Position numbers and translations under genes: made by a program. DNA of 64,000 nt from Struthio camelus (lineage: Eukaryota; Chordata; Aves; Struthioniformes; Struthionidae), in contig NC_090953.1 in the NCBI RefSeq assembly GCF_040807025.1, positions 21,002,997 to 21,066,996 on the forward strand, written 5' to 3'. Below, in pieces: positions 50,201 through 62,200 of the stretch. Below the pieces are notes generated by a model. It had not been told where the DNA came from. It saw only the letters and a program-made list of their open reading frames with translations, and made no database searches. Position 1 is the first letter of the stretch. Each line of letters begins with the position of its first letter.

Positions 50201-53200
50201 GGGCCTTTTTTAACTACATTGTGTACAACTTCTGATTGCTTTAAACTTTTTTCTTAGTTCAAATTCTAGATGTAGAGTCTAACTTTATTGCCGTAATTAA
50301 ATGCCCAAGCCCAAAATATCTTCCTTATCCTTTCCCAGTTGCGTTATTGTTCACTAATTTCAGTTACCAGAGTGATGGAAACTTTTTCCTGACAGTTGTG
50401 GAAGACAAGAAAGGAGGAAAGGAATATGGGCATCTTGTTTTTTATTATAGAATATTCATATTATTTACACTCCATGTTCATATTACAGGAATGAGTCAGT
50501 AATGAGTTGTTAAGAAGACAGAATAAGTAGAACAACATGTTTATGTCACTGAGATAAAAACCTTATTTTTCAGATTTCTTTCTCTTCTGCTGTCATGCAA
50601 ACCATGCCTGTAAGGCTTAATCCTGGTAGTTTGTTTGGAGGTTTGCAAGTGGTTCCTTGACTTTTCTCCTCGAGACTGTGTTTGTGCTATAATCATGGCT
50701 TTACCGGTTCAGACTGTAAGTCCACCTAGCCCAGTATCCTGTGGCTAACAGGTGCATAAGGAGTAAGATAAAAATGCAATGCCTATGTGCTTTTAATTTG
50801 CAGAATGTTGTTTTGAGTGAGCCTTGGCTCAGGGACTTTCTGTCTTCATCTTGGCTGTCTGGAATAACTAATGCAGTCAGCAAACTTTGCCATCCACTAA
50901 GGGAAGTGAACCAACAATCTGTTTCCAGTATTCCTTTAGTTACTCTTATGTGGTGTGTTTTCAGCTTGCGGTCTGCGGGTCTTTAGCCTTCAACAATCTT
51001 AAATTTATTATACGTATCTCAAATTTCTGAAGGGATTGATGAGCCAAAGAGCACTGCTGTGATCACTAGTAAGGATGAGCTTATCACGGTTAACATAGGA
51101 TGAAACTATTTTTTACAATGGAAATTTGTTACGTAAGGTTATGTTGTTCAGTTTGCTTTGTGAGTGGAGACTTCTGCTTTTACAAAGATCTACGTGGAAA
51201 GTAAAATGCAGTAGAGTCAGCTAATTTTCACACTAAAACTCCTAAAGCAAAACTTATCTCGGAGTATCTAATGTGCACTCCGCTAGTACTTTTAATACAG
51301 CATGCGGGAGTAAGAAGCATTAGTTTATCAGTCTCCAGGTATTTAACTTGCTGTTCAAGTAGTGCTGTCTGCTGAAACTGGATTGGGTTTATCATTCCAA
51401 ATAGTAAGGCTTATTCTTTGCATTTCTTCCAACTTCTTATATTTACTGGTTTCTCTGAGAGTAAAGTCATATCTTTTAACTGATAGCATTTCTGACTTAG
51501 TACAAAGGCTTGCTGACTCCGAAACAAAATTTGTGATATTTATTTTTAATCCACGATGATACCAGTATTAGGCAGGAAGTTGCCCGCACCAGGCAGTACT
51601 GTATCTGCAAGCTGAAACAATTTGTTGATTTTACAGAAGTAACTTTTCCTCAGCCATCATCTTGCAAAACAGGCTGCTACTCCAGCAGTCAAGCATATGT
51701 ATGCTGACCTTTGAACGCATTGATGAAAATCCTTTGGCAAGCAAAATTACCAACTTCCCTTTTGCAGTGAAACTTCTATGTCTGTAATGTGTAATGGAAA
51801 TAGTTTCAGTATACTCGCATCAAATTATGCCTCACTGAATATTGCCGCTCTTGTCCCCACACCTACTTGTATTATAGGCAAAAACTAGCTGAGGAGAGGC
51901 AGATTCTCCTTCAAAAGAGCATGGGCATACTGAAACTTGATGGGAAGAAGAAAGAAATATCTTTTGGACTTCTCCAGATGGTGGGAGCTGTAGGAAAAAA
52001 AAAAAAAAAACAAGCATCATGAGCTTGGGGAAGGAAGAGTCAGGAATGAGTTATTGTCAGTACTTTATAAATGGCCATTATATTAAGAGAATTGTAAATC
52101 AGATTTTTGAAAGCCGTGAGGCTAGTAGAAACTGTCTCAGGTGGCACTGTTACATATGCACTTCCATTCTGCACGTGCAAGATTTGTAGGATGTGGGGCT
52201 CGGGCACCTCTGTGAGGAGGTCAAGGGTTTAAGTGAGACTAGGAGAAGACAGCATTGTGGAGGTAAATATGCAACTGGAGAAGGTTTCAGAGTTTTCAGG
52301 GTATGTGATGGGAAGTCATGAAGATGTTCATCAGAAAGTATTGCTGTTAGAGATATCATAGGTTTAAAAGTTTGTCTCTTGTGACATTAAAACCGACGCT
52401 AACACCTAGTTGGGTACAAAAGACACCTTAGACTTCGATTTCCATCTGTTGATGAGATCATATTGCCCTTCTGTCTTCTGTAAGGGGCCAACATGAGTGA
52501 AATTGTTTGACTTTAGTTAAAAATGCTGTTGCAGCTTTCTTGCTGCATGTTACTCTGAAAACGCGTGACAGATGTCGAACTGTTTCTTGCCTATTCTTAA
52601 TTGGCAGATGGAGCTCCATCTTGGGTATGCGTTATCTGGTTATTTGAGTGACAGGAGGGCAGCTTGGAGCTGCTTTTGTGACTTGCTGTGAATGCACAGT
52701 TAAGAATACGGACTAGCATTGAATGAATGTAGGAACAAATGTATCATTTAATTGATTGATACAGGCTTTGAGAAAGGTATCGAAAGCATACAGCTTCTGG
52801 GGGTTTGTGGTTTGTTTTGTAGGACTTCCTCGTGCTTCTGTGGTAGGGCAACTGAAAGCCATCCTTTCAACAGAAATACATCTTGAACTGATGTCTTCCA
52901 AAACTTATCTAAAATTAATAATTTGTGATGAAGAATGCATGCAGTGTTTATAGTGATATTTTATTTCAGGCTTTGTGATGGCCTTACAAACAAATATCTA
53001 GTTTCCAAGAGTATTACGTTGTTTTTTAGCTTTAATCAAATGTTATGGTATTTTAAATACCTTGTGCATCAAGGCGCTCTAGATGCGTGAAAGGATCTGA
53101 TCTCTTTCTAACGTGAATAATCTATGAAGAGTACCAAATTCGATGGAGTTGCACTGTGTAAAGCCTTGTACAAGTGGAGTTGATCCAGAGGCTTTTAGTT

Positions 53201-56200
53201 GCCTGACTCAGAACTCAAGTCAGCAAGTTGTTCCAACCGGGTGGCAGTGGGAGGTAATTTAGTACCTCCTCAAGTGTTTTTTTTTACCAACAGTTATGTC
53301 TAATACCATTTAACCTTGTGGGTTTTAGTAAGCTTTCCTTTGAAATGTGTGCCATGACAGTTTTGATTGGATTGTACATGGTTATGAGGGCAATTAATAT
53401 ATTTACGTTGCTGGGAATACCTCTCCTCTATGCGTGTGGTTTTTTTTTTTTCCCCCCCCCCCTCCCCCTCCAGCCCTTGGTGGGTCTGGACCCTCTGAAG
53501 TCTCATCTCCTGTGCTTCCAGTGGTCTGTTGTGTAAAGGGGTGTAAAGGTGTTCATGCATTCCGTAAAACAACTTTCAAAAATCTTCATCTTTGCTCATC
53601 TTTTCAAACTGTTTCTATCTTATGGAAGTGATTTGTAATTTATATTTTTCTCTGTCTACCACTATCCAATTCAGTGTTTCTTTTCCTCTGCCCCTGGCCT
53701 CACCTTGATATCCTTGAATATCTCAAGTGTTTGGCGCTGCAGTTGTTAGTCTGTGCAGCTAAACGTTGCTACAGCCTAACTGTTCCCTTCAACTCTTCCT
53801 ACCACTGTGTCTTAAATCGGCAGCTGACAGGATCTGTATGCAGTGCCTGTCGTACCTGCTGCTGCAGCAGCAGATAAAAGGTGCATTGCTTGTACCATAT
53901 AAGGCTTTTTTATTTTGAAGCTGATCAATGGCTTACCGTTTCTTCTTTTATTTCGTGCATTCTAGGACCCTCTGTATGATTGTTTTTATATGGTGACTCT
54001 TCCGTTATAAGCTAACAATTGTATGGTCCTAAAAAGTCTTTATTTCTTCATTCTGAATAACCACTGTACTATATACATTCAGATCAAGTGGAGTTCTAAG
54101 GTTTTAAGATATTTTAAAAATAAATAAGTAAATAAATAAAAAGCCCATTCTCCGTTTCTTACTGGACTGTCATACAGGCTCATCTGGCCCAGAAATTATT
54201 GAACAAAAATAAACCTAACCTCCTTGTCTGGTCCTCATCAGCATGCCTGAAGTGTGGAATACAAATAGTGAACAATAAACTTTAAATTATAGTGGCAAGG
54301 ATAGTGTTGACTGTATAGAATCTTTTTAAATAAGGCTTTTTTTCAACCTTTTGATGTTTAATATGCTTTACTTGTGGATGAAGTGAGCTACTTGGTTGTC
54401 AGAGATATTTAGTGCTGTGTTTTCGGTATCTACAGAGTTGTCTGGTTTACAGGCAGGAGCTTCAAGCAAGTCTGACTGTATATCAGATCATCTTCATCTC
54501 CTTTTTTTGGCTTTGTTTTTTGGGGGAGATTTAAATGATTAAATGATGCTGTTAATGATTATGAATTGTGTATTATCCTGTAGTAAGTACTGGTTCCTGA
54601 CAGTAATCAAATACTTGTCTTCCTAAGCCACCTTTTAATTGGGAAAATCTGGCTTTCCTGCCTCTCAAACGTGACAAAGTTTTTTCATGCAGTAGAACAC
54701 CATATACTGCGTGTCCCGGAAACCTGAGGGAAAGAAGAGCTTTGGAGTTGGCGACAGACGCACAGATCTCCCATTGTTGCGTTACGGGACAAGTGAGCGT
54801 GGAGCTGGGTCCTTGGGACATCGCTGCAGCTGCTTTTGGCCCGTGTCTAGCCGTAGGTGGAGATTCAAATACAGAACAACTACTGTACAAGCACAGAGCT
54901 GCTGCTGGTTCAGGTCATATCCTGGTATTGGAGCCACAGTGGAGCTGCTCACAAGCTACTCGGTGGTCTCCTTCGGTCTGTGTTAGTGAGGGCTTGAACT
55001 TCATCATTTGTCCAACCTAGTTTGGGGTCAGCTGCTCAGAGGGGGAGAGCTGTGACTTGAGTGGGCCAGTTCTCTAAGCTATGCCATCAGTAGTGCAAGC
55101 AATGCTTGCTAAGCTGAATTAGGGAATTCATCCAGATAAAGATTAACCTGACAAAAAGAGAAGACGATTTGGTCACCAGTCTTCAGTTGCTGCCTGCACC
55201 TACCCGAGTTTCAACTAGCTGTGAAACTGGAGCCTCAACTCAAGTCTGGTGGATGATTTTAATATTTGCTGCTCTCCAGTCGTACACTGGCTTGAAAGGA
55301 ATATGTTTTCCAAGCAGCTAAGTTAATGCATTCCTCTTAGAGACAGTCAGTCTATAAATAATCCTTAAAATAAGCAAACCATGCTATCTGTATCAGTGGT
55401 GCAATTTTAATGTATTCCAGAACAATTTTAGATGAAACTAAGTTTTCACTGAATGTCATTTATTTTATATTCAAAACAGAATGAGCAATAGAAATAGGCT
55501 GGTTTCTCTTTATTATGCACTTCCATAGTGCTGTAACTTCTAGGTTGTAAACTCTAAAAGACATTCTGCAGACACCTGACCCCTTTAAAGTTGTTGTTGA
55601 AATTGGTGATTTTTAGTCGTGTCGAGCAGTATCAAGTTCTACGGTTATTTCATCTTGCAGTCTTTAAATGTGGATCAAGTTTTTTTTGATGTTTAAAAAT
55701 CATGCAATTCAAGGGCTATTCGGAGGAGTTGGTAAATTCTGAATTCAAAATTCTGAAAAGGGAGCCTCATTTTGCAGGTTCCTCTGGTGTTGGCCCTGAA
55801 GCCCTCCAATGCGCTGCTGTGGTGGCAGAGCTCCCAGCAGCGCTGCTGTGAACAGGTGACTGAAATGTGTTAGAGCACTCGATTCAGATGTTACAGGATA
55901 AGCAAATTACACTGTAGGTCACTGAGCTGTCAAAAATCTGAATGTTTCAAAGTGCAGCTGGTCTAATTCTGATAATTGTTGAATCTCTTGTTCGTTTTTA
56001 AATGACAAGTGATTTATCTTAAGGCAGGAAGGAATCTTGGCATGGTAGCTGTATCCTAGCTGAGGAGATAAGTTCTGTAGGAAGCTGCAGTTTGCTTAAA
56101 ATTATTACGAGTATTGATCTGATCTGGTTAACAAGTTTGAAGCGCTTATGAGCAAACAAGTTTGAAGCGCTTATGAGCAGGAAACTGCCCTCTGTTACAT

Positions 56201-59200
56201 ATACATGGCACTTGCATCCTTTATTGCCTTGCCTACTTTAGCTGTTTTTGTCTATTTTTATTTTGCCACCTGTAGTGTGTTTAAACTTTCCTTCAAGCAC
56301 CTTTAAAACTATGAACACAGTCAAGTTCAAGACACTGCTCTTTTATCGTTGTGTGGGAAACCAATATTAGATCCTTTGCATAACTGAAGAATGAGATGAA
56401 GGAGGGCCAGCTTAACCTGAAGAAGCCCATTCAGCCCATTGTGATTTGAGTTTTGTGGATTCTTATGGGTGTCTGTATTGAATACAGCTTTGTCCTGTTG
56501 CGTCATAAAAGGATGAATAAATCTGGTTGCACTTGTGTATAGTTCCGACATAAATGTATCTTGCAACTTTTCAAAAACGTTGACCTTCATCCTAGTGTGT
56601 TGCTTAATGTTCATCTGCCATATTATTTAGTGGTTGCAATAAAGACTACTGCATCTCTGAGTTACATACTGATACAAACATTGCTGAGATCATCTGAAAA
56701 TGTCTTGTAGCTGTAGTAGGAACTAATGCCAAATGTTCAAGTTAAAAATGATTAGACTTTGCTCTTTTGCGTTAGGCACTGTATCACACGCTAGGATGTT
56801 GCAAGTGTTCCCCACCCTGCCTTTTACACTCTGATCTTGCTTTCTACTTGGTCACTTGCTTATGTTTAGTGGAATCCTTCAAGAAAGATCTAATAAAAAT
56901 GCAGCTTTCTGAGGCTTCATTTTTCAGTCTTTGTGAATTAAGACAGAAGCATGATGTAGTAGAATAAAAGATTCCCTTAAAAACACCACTAGGAAAAAAA
57001 AAAAGTGGTTGTGTATGTAGCCACCAATGCCTACTTCAGAGAAAAAAAATTGTAATTCCTGGGTAAGCTTGCAGGAAAAACTCTATGAGAACAAATCTCT
57101 CTTCCCTCAACTATCAGATGGCATAAGGCGAAGAACAAGTTTCTGGAGGAGTGTTGTCCTGGAGGTCTGTCAGTGCTTGGTATCTGCTGGGGAGGTGTTG
57201 AAACCTTTCAGCCCACCCCTCAAAGCTCCTCCAGGCCTGAGGTCAGTGCTGGTATCTGCACGAACTGGTTATCCTGTGGTGAGCGAGGTATGTGTGTCAA
57301 TAAGCTCCTCGGTGGGCTTCAGATTGCTTACAGCTCTTCAAAGTATACTTAAAAGTAAATGCTCTTGCAGCCATTGGTTCTGATGTGTGTTGTTGCAGTG
57401 TCTTGGAGATTAGGGAGCAGTGACAGCTCTGCAGAGCTCAAACCTGCCCTTTGGGAATCAGCAGAATGGTACCAGCTAGGTTACAGCCATATTACTGCTG
57501 GCTAGCTCTGACGGTCATCTGCGCAACTTGTCGCTTGCTGTCCACAAGCAGCAAGGCCTACAATGAGAAATATTTTGCAAGCAGTTCCCTCCTAGAATTC
57601 AGCAAACCAAAGGTGAAGTGTATCGCTTGTCAGTCGTGCTTGTTCTCGCTTCCTGTTTCTGAAGGTAGCTTACAAATTCACTTGCTTAGTTTAAGTTGCT
57701 CTTAATTCAGCCTTACTCTGAGTGACTGCAGGAGAATGTTGGTTCTTCTTTGCTTTTGCCTGTCTCTAAGATTCTAATATGTTGTGTCTTGCAATAAAGT
57801 AGCAGCAAAGTTTTATCCCCCTCTAGCTTTGTCCATTAAAAAATTCAACAAAAAAAAAAAGATCTACAAACACAGTAGGATAGGAAGGGCAGAAGCTGTG
57901 AAGAAGTTGGGCGGAAGTTGGAGCAAGCTCAGTTTGAAAGTTGATGTATGAATTCCAGACATTTTGATGCCCTATTGCTTAAAAGGGGAAGGAGACTTTG
58001 TATCTTGACTCCTTTCCCACTCTTGTAATGAATTCCTATTTTATTGTGGTCTATGTCCTGTGGTAATAAGTGCCACAGAGTTGCTGTTTATCAGGAAATC
58101 TCATTTGGAAAAAAATTATATTTCCCTTTAACTTTGACTCCTTCCACTCTTAGCTCAAAAGACTAAAGTGATTAGATAAGTAGGGAGATTAACAAAAACC
58201 CCACCCTTTTAAGTAGGTATATGCAGGTCATGCAGAAGAGGTCTCTTGGTTTTTAGTTTGATAAATAAGATTTGATACTGTGGTGTCTTTTACATTCCTT
58301 GATAGAGGGGTCTAAAATGAGCTGCTTTCTAGCAAGCAAACTAGGCATATTAATTTTTTATGCCTCTGTTCAGATTTAGAGTTTAGTCACCTGATTTTAT
58401 TCCCACAACTTGGAGGGGAAAAAAACCCCAAAACTTTAAAATATTACTGGATTGGGTGCTATACATATTTATATACTTTTTAAAACTTATTTCCTATAAT
58501 TTTTTTGGTAAAGTACATCTTGCATTGCTAGAGACGGAGAAAGATAGTACTGCGGAGGATATAGGGACTAGCGTACACCATCACAGAGTGAAGTTTATTG
58601 GAGTCCCTCAAGGATTTAATTTCCTAGCTGATTTCTTACTACAACAGGACCAAAAAAAATTAAATGTAGAAACTCTACAGACTTAGTGAAATAGTTATTT
58701 AAGGGGATTTATATGGCATAACCTGAATTTAACTCAGTACCCAAAGCACTGCTTCTACTTAGCCATGCGAGGGTATTTAGCAGGAAGTGGTAGCCTGTGT
58801 CGCCAGGCTTGCTCTGCAAATGTTTGCTGCTCGCTGCTTCCTGTTACTGAAGTGAAAGAACAAAAGAAACATCAGCCTGTAGTATTGTTTCAGCCTCTAA
58901 AAAGTTGCAGTTGCATTTGTTAAATCTCTTTGCATTGTAACAGATGTTTATGGTTTTCCCCTGTATTTGTTCTATTTTTAGCTTTTGATTTCATCTTTAT
59001 TCAATAAAAATGTTAGGTGGAGTTTCTACTAGAAATCCGAAGTTCTGAGAAGCTATTTTGTGTGCAGATCCTAAGTTTTAGACATGATCAAAGCAGTGGT
59101 TGTATAAACCATTTTGGTGCCGTAAGGGAAATGACTAACCACAAGAAACCAGTCTGTGCAAGGCATGGACTGGTGCACCTAATGTCTAACTGCAGTGTAA

Positions 59201-62200
59201 GCTCACTTTCTCGGAAAACCATCCCGACAGGAGTCTCTTACTATTTGTGCTGATGTGTCTTAGTTTCATTAGTTCGCAGTACATACAAAATTATCTTTAA
59301 ACCACAGCAGTCTCCGAACCTCATTTTCCTGGTAGGGTTATTATATTTAAGACTAAGATGTCAGGCCTAGATACAAAGTAGCTTCTAAAACTGATTTGAT
59401 TTGCTCTTGTCCCTGGTAAAATAGCCATTCCAGAAAAATCTGTATTTGTGCTTTTGGAATCTGTGAGGCAAAAAGAAAATATATTGAGAGCCAAGGTCAT
59501 TTGTTTTCAGACGTGAATACCATGAAGTGTGACTTCAGCAAGTGTTGCAACTAGGTACTAAACAAATCTTTACAGCAAGGTGGACACAAAGTCCTCCCAA
59601 ATGTAGAATGGAAATACTTTCATAAGTTCTGTTACACATAATAAAACTTTTTTTGTAATAAATGTCATCCTCGTAGGAATGCAAGTTAATAATAGATCTT
59701 TTTTGCCTTTAAATCTTAGTGAATGTTGGGAATTTATGACTGTAGCAGTAGTCATAGCATTTTCAAATAATGCAGTTAACTTCATACGGTGTTAAAAGTG
59801 CTGACGTGATGTTGATACTGATAATACGTATTCTTTCGAACTAATGGGCTGAATTATGTATCCTTATCGTAATGTTAAATGGCTGAAACTTGGTATTTTT
59901 TGTTCAGTTAAAACGTTATGCCTGTCTGTGAGAAGGGTGAAAGTCAAGTAGTTAACGAATAGCTCTATTTCATTTTCAAATACTATTGTAGTGTATTTTT
60001 AAAAAATTCCCATAGCTTATTTCCAGTGCTTCCTGTTCAAGCTGTGGATGAATTTGCAAAGCTAGAGACAGGATTTTCCCAGTTGAGATGCCCTTGATAA
60101 GGGTCACTTAAGGTACGGGGAGGGGGGTGGACAAACAAACAAATCATAATGACTGTGACTAAATATCAAGTAAACTTTAAGATTCAGTGAAGGGAAAATG
60201 GGCCATCAGCCTCAAAACAGACTAATTTTGGGGAGGCTGTTCTGAGATTCAGGAATCTGGCAATCACATAGCAGGAATTCAGCAGTCTTGTGAATCGGAG
60301 CTATGTTATGATATAGGTTTAGAAATGCAAAAGTTAAAATACCCCACCTGCTAGGTTGTTTGGAAATCTTGGCTTGGATTCATAGATCCTTTTGGTGACC
60401 CTTCTAAACCGTAACAGATCTTATTGGGCTCTTCTGAATTTATCAATCCCACCTCCCCCAAGTTTAAAATCTGCTTTCAGAAACAGTCACAGAACTGGTA
60501 GCTGCCATGTGGAAGAGCAGGGGAAAGAGAGGAGGGAAGCATTTTCTCACTAGCTTTTGGAGCTTTCCAGGAAATTTGAGTTACTCCTATACTGGTGTTC
60601 TTGAAACAGTCCCATGGGTAGTCATCTTCAATCACCTTCAGTAACTAGCTGTGTATCTTTTATATCCTATGATACTTTCCCCTTTACTGTAATATCTGAT
60701 TAGACTTCATGTTCATTAGACATGAGCATTAAAAAGTAGGCACTAGTTTTGAAAAGCAACTAGGTGGCCAAAGGATATAATTTTTTTGCAGGTACTGAGC
60801 CAGCAGAGGTCCTAGGGAACTGATTTGAATTTCAGGGGCTAGTCAAAAAAGGGGGAGGGAGGGGAAAGAGAAATAGTGATTTAAACTAGTGACCTTACTG
60901 GTATGAACTGGAAGAATTTTGAGATTAATTCTTCTTCTAACCTTGACTGATTGTAGAAATGAGCCTGGATTTGTTCTGTTTTCATTGAGCGGAATAATTT
61001 CTCCTAGATCTTTTAGATGCAGCTGAAAATCTTGTGCATCCTCAGCACTTCCTAGTGCATGGAAGAAGTGACAGCTTCAGAATAATTGTCTTTTGCCTAA
61101 CTCTGCTCTTACCCAATCGTTGAAAGGACACTGAATACTTCCTTTTCATTTGTTGCAAAACTTAGTCTCTTTTTCTCTGGCAGGGATCGACTTTAAGATC
61201 AGAACTATAGAATTAGATGGAAAGAAAATCAAGCTACAAATATGGTAAGTATTTAGTAAGTATTGGATCTTTGAGCGGGAGCACCTCGTAGCTCTCGAGC
61301 CTGCGTGTACCGGAAGTCTCGTAACTCTTTTCACTGGCAGTCCTTGAGGCTTATGCTTTCTTTTAGCTTGTTCTTAGAGTGGTTCTGTTTCAGTAGTGCA
61401 GGAGACAACCAGTTCGCGTACTAGTGTTATCTTAAATGCAGTTTTAGTTATTCCATATGGAAGAAAAGTATGAATTACGCAGCAGTAGACTAAAATGTGA
61501 GCCCTACTAGCTTCTAAATATGTAATCTGAATTCTCTGATACTTTGATACCTGGTTGTACTCACAAATGGACAAGTGATAATGCTGCTTGCATGATGCCT
61601 AGTAGAGACTGAGCCTCCTGGTAGCAGCAGATGAGTATTTGTAGGGTAGCCTTATTACACATGCCAAACTCTTAAAATGCTACTGGTGAGTGCGAAGGTT
61701 ATTGCTGATTGCTCAGGTCCTAAAGTCGCAATTCTCTCTTAAAACTTGCATGCCAGCCAGATTTCTTGTGACAAAGGAAGTGAAATGCTAGAAGTGGTTG
61801 GTACAACTTTTATACCTCTGATAGCAGTCAGATGGCTAGGTTTTTTCAGGTCTTTGGGGTTCAGCTCCCTCTAGGAGTACTAGTATCCAAACACTTTGGT
61901 CATCTTGTTCACTCCCAAATGCTACTTTGAAGTAATCTAGGATAAAATATCAGCATACTAAGGTGTAGTGGCTGGTTTTAATAGCTAGTTGTCCACAAAA
62001 ATGTACTATCCTAAAAATATCTTACTGCTGTTTATGTTAATTCTTGTTTAATGCAGGACTCGGCTGTATCAGAGCTGCTTTTGTTATTCTAGAGAAGGCT
62101 GTGTAGCACTGAGTTTTCATGGTTTGCATGAAAATTCAAGTGCTTTTATACCATATTTATGGTGCTTCTATAACTACTGGTGTAAATATGATAGCTGAGG

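Larger units (their letters stand above)
47293..61183 (+). other. RAB8B: RAB8B intron 1
   Basis: A 13.9 kb intron. The first 430 bases continue the CpG island, with a (GGCTC)5 run at 47321-47347. Further in are a 15-base G run (48186-48200), an inverted repeat (48329-48362), a candidate retroposon fragment (about 50705-50760), an 11-base C run (53452-53462) and a perfect 25-bp tandem duplication (56130-56179). I see no exon; open frames such as 54573-54890 and 57027-57383 match nothing known. Confidence 0.85.

Noticed and set aside
57027-57383. 118-codon frame in RAB8B intron 1
   Set aside because: No recognised domain, no flanking splice logic tying it to RAB8B, and no family resemblance.
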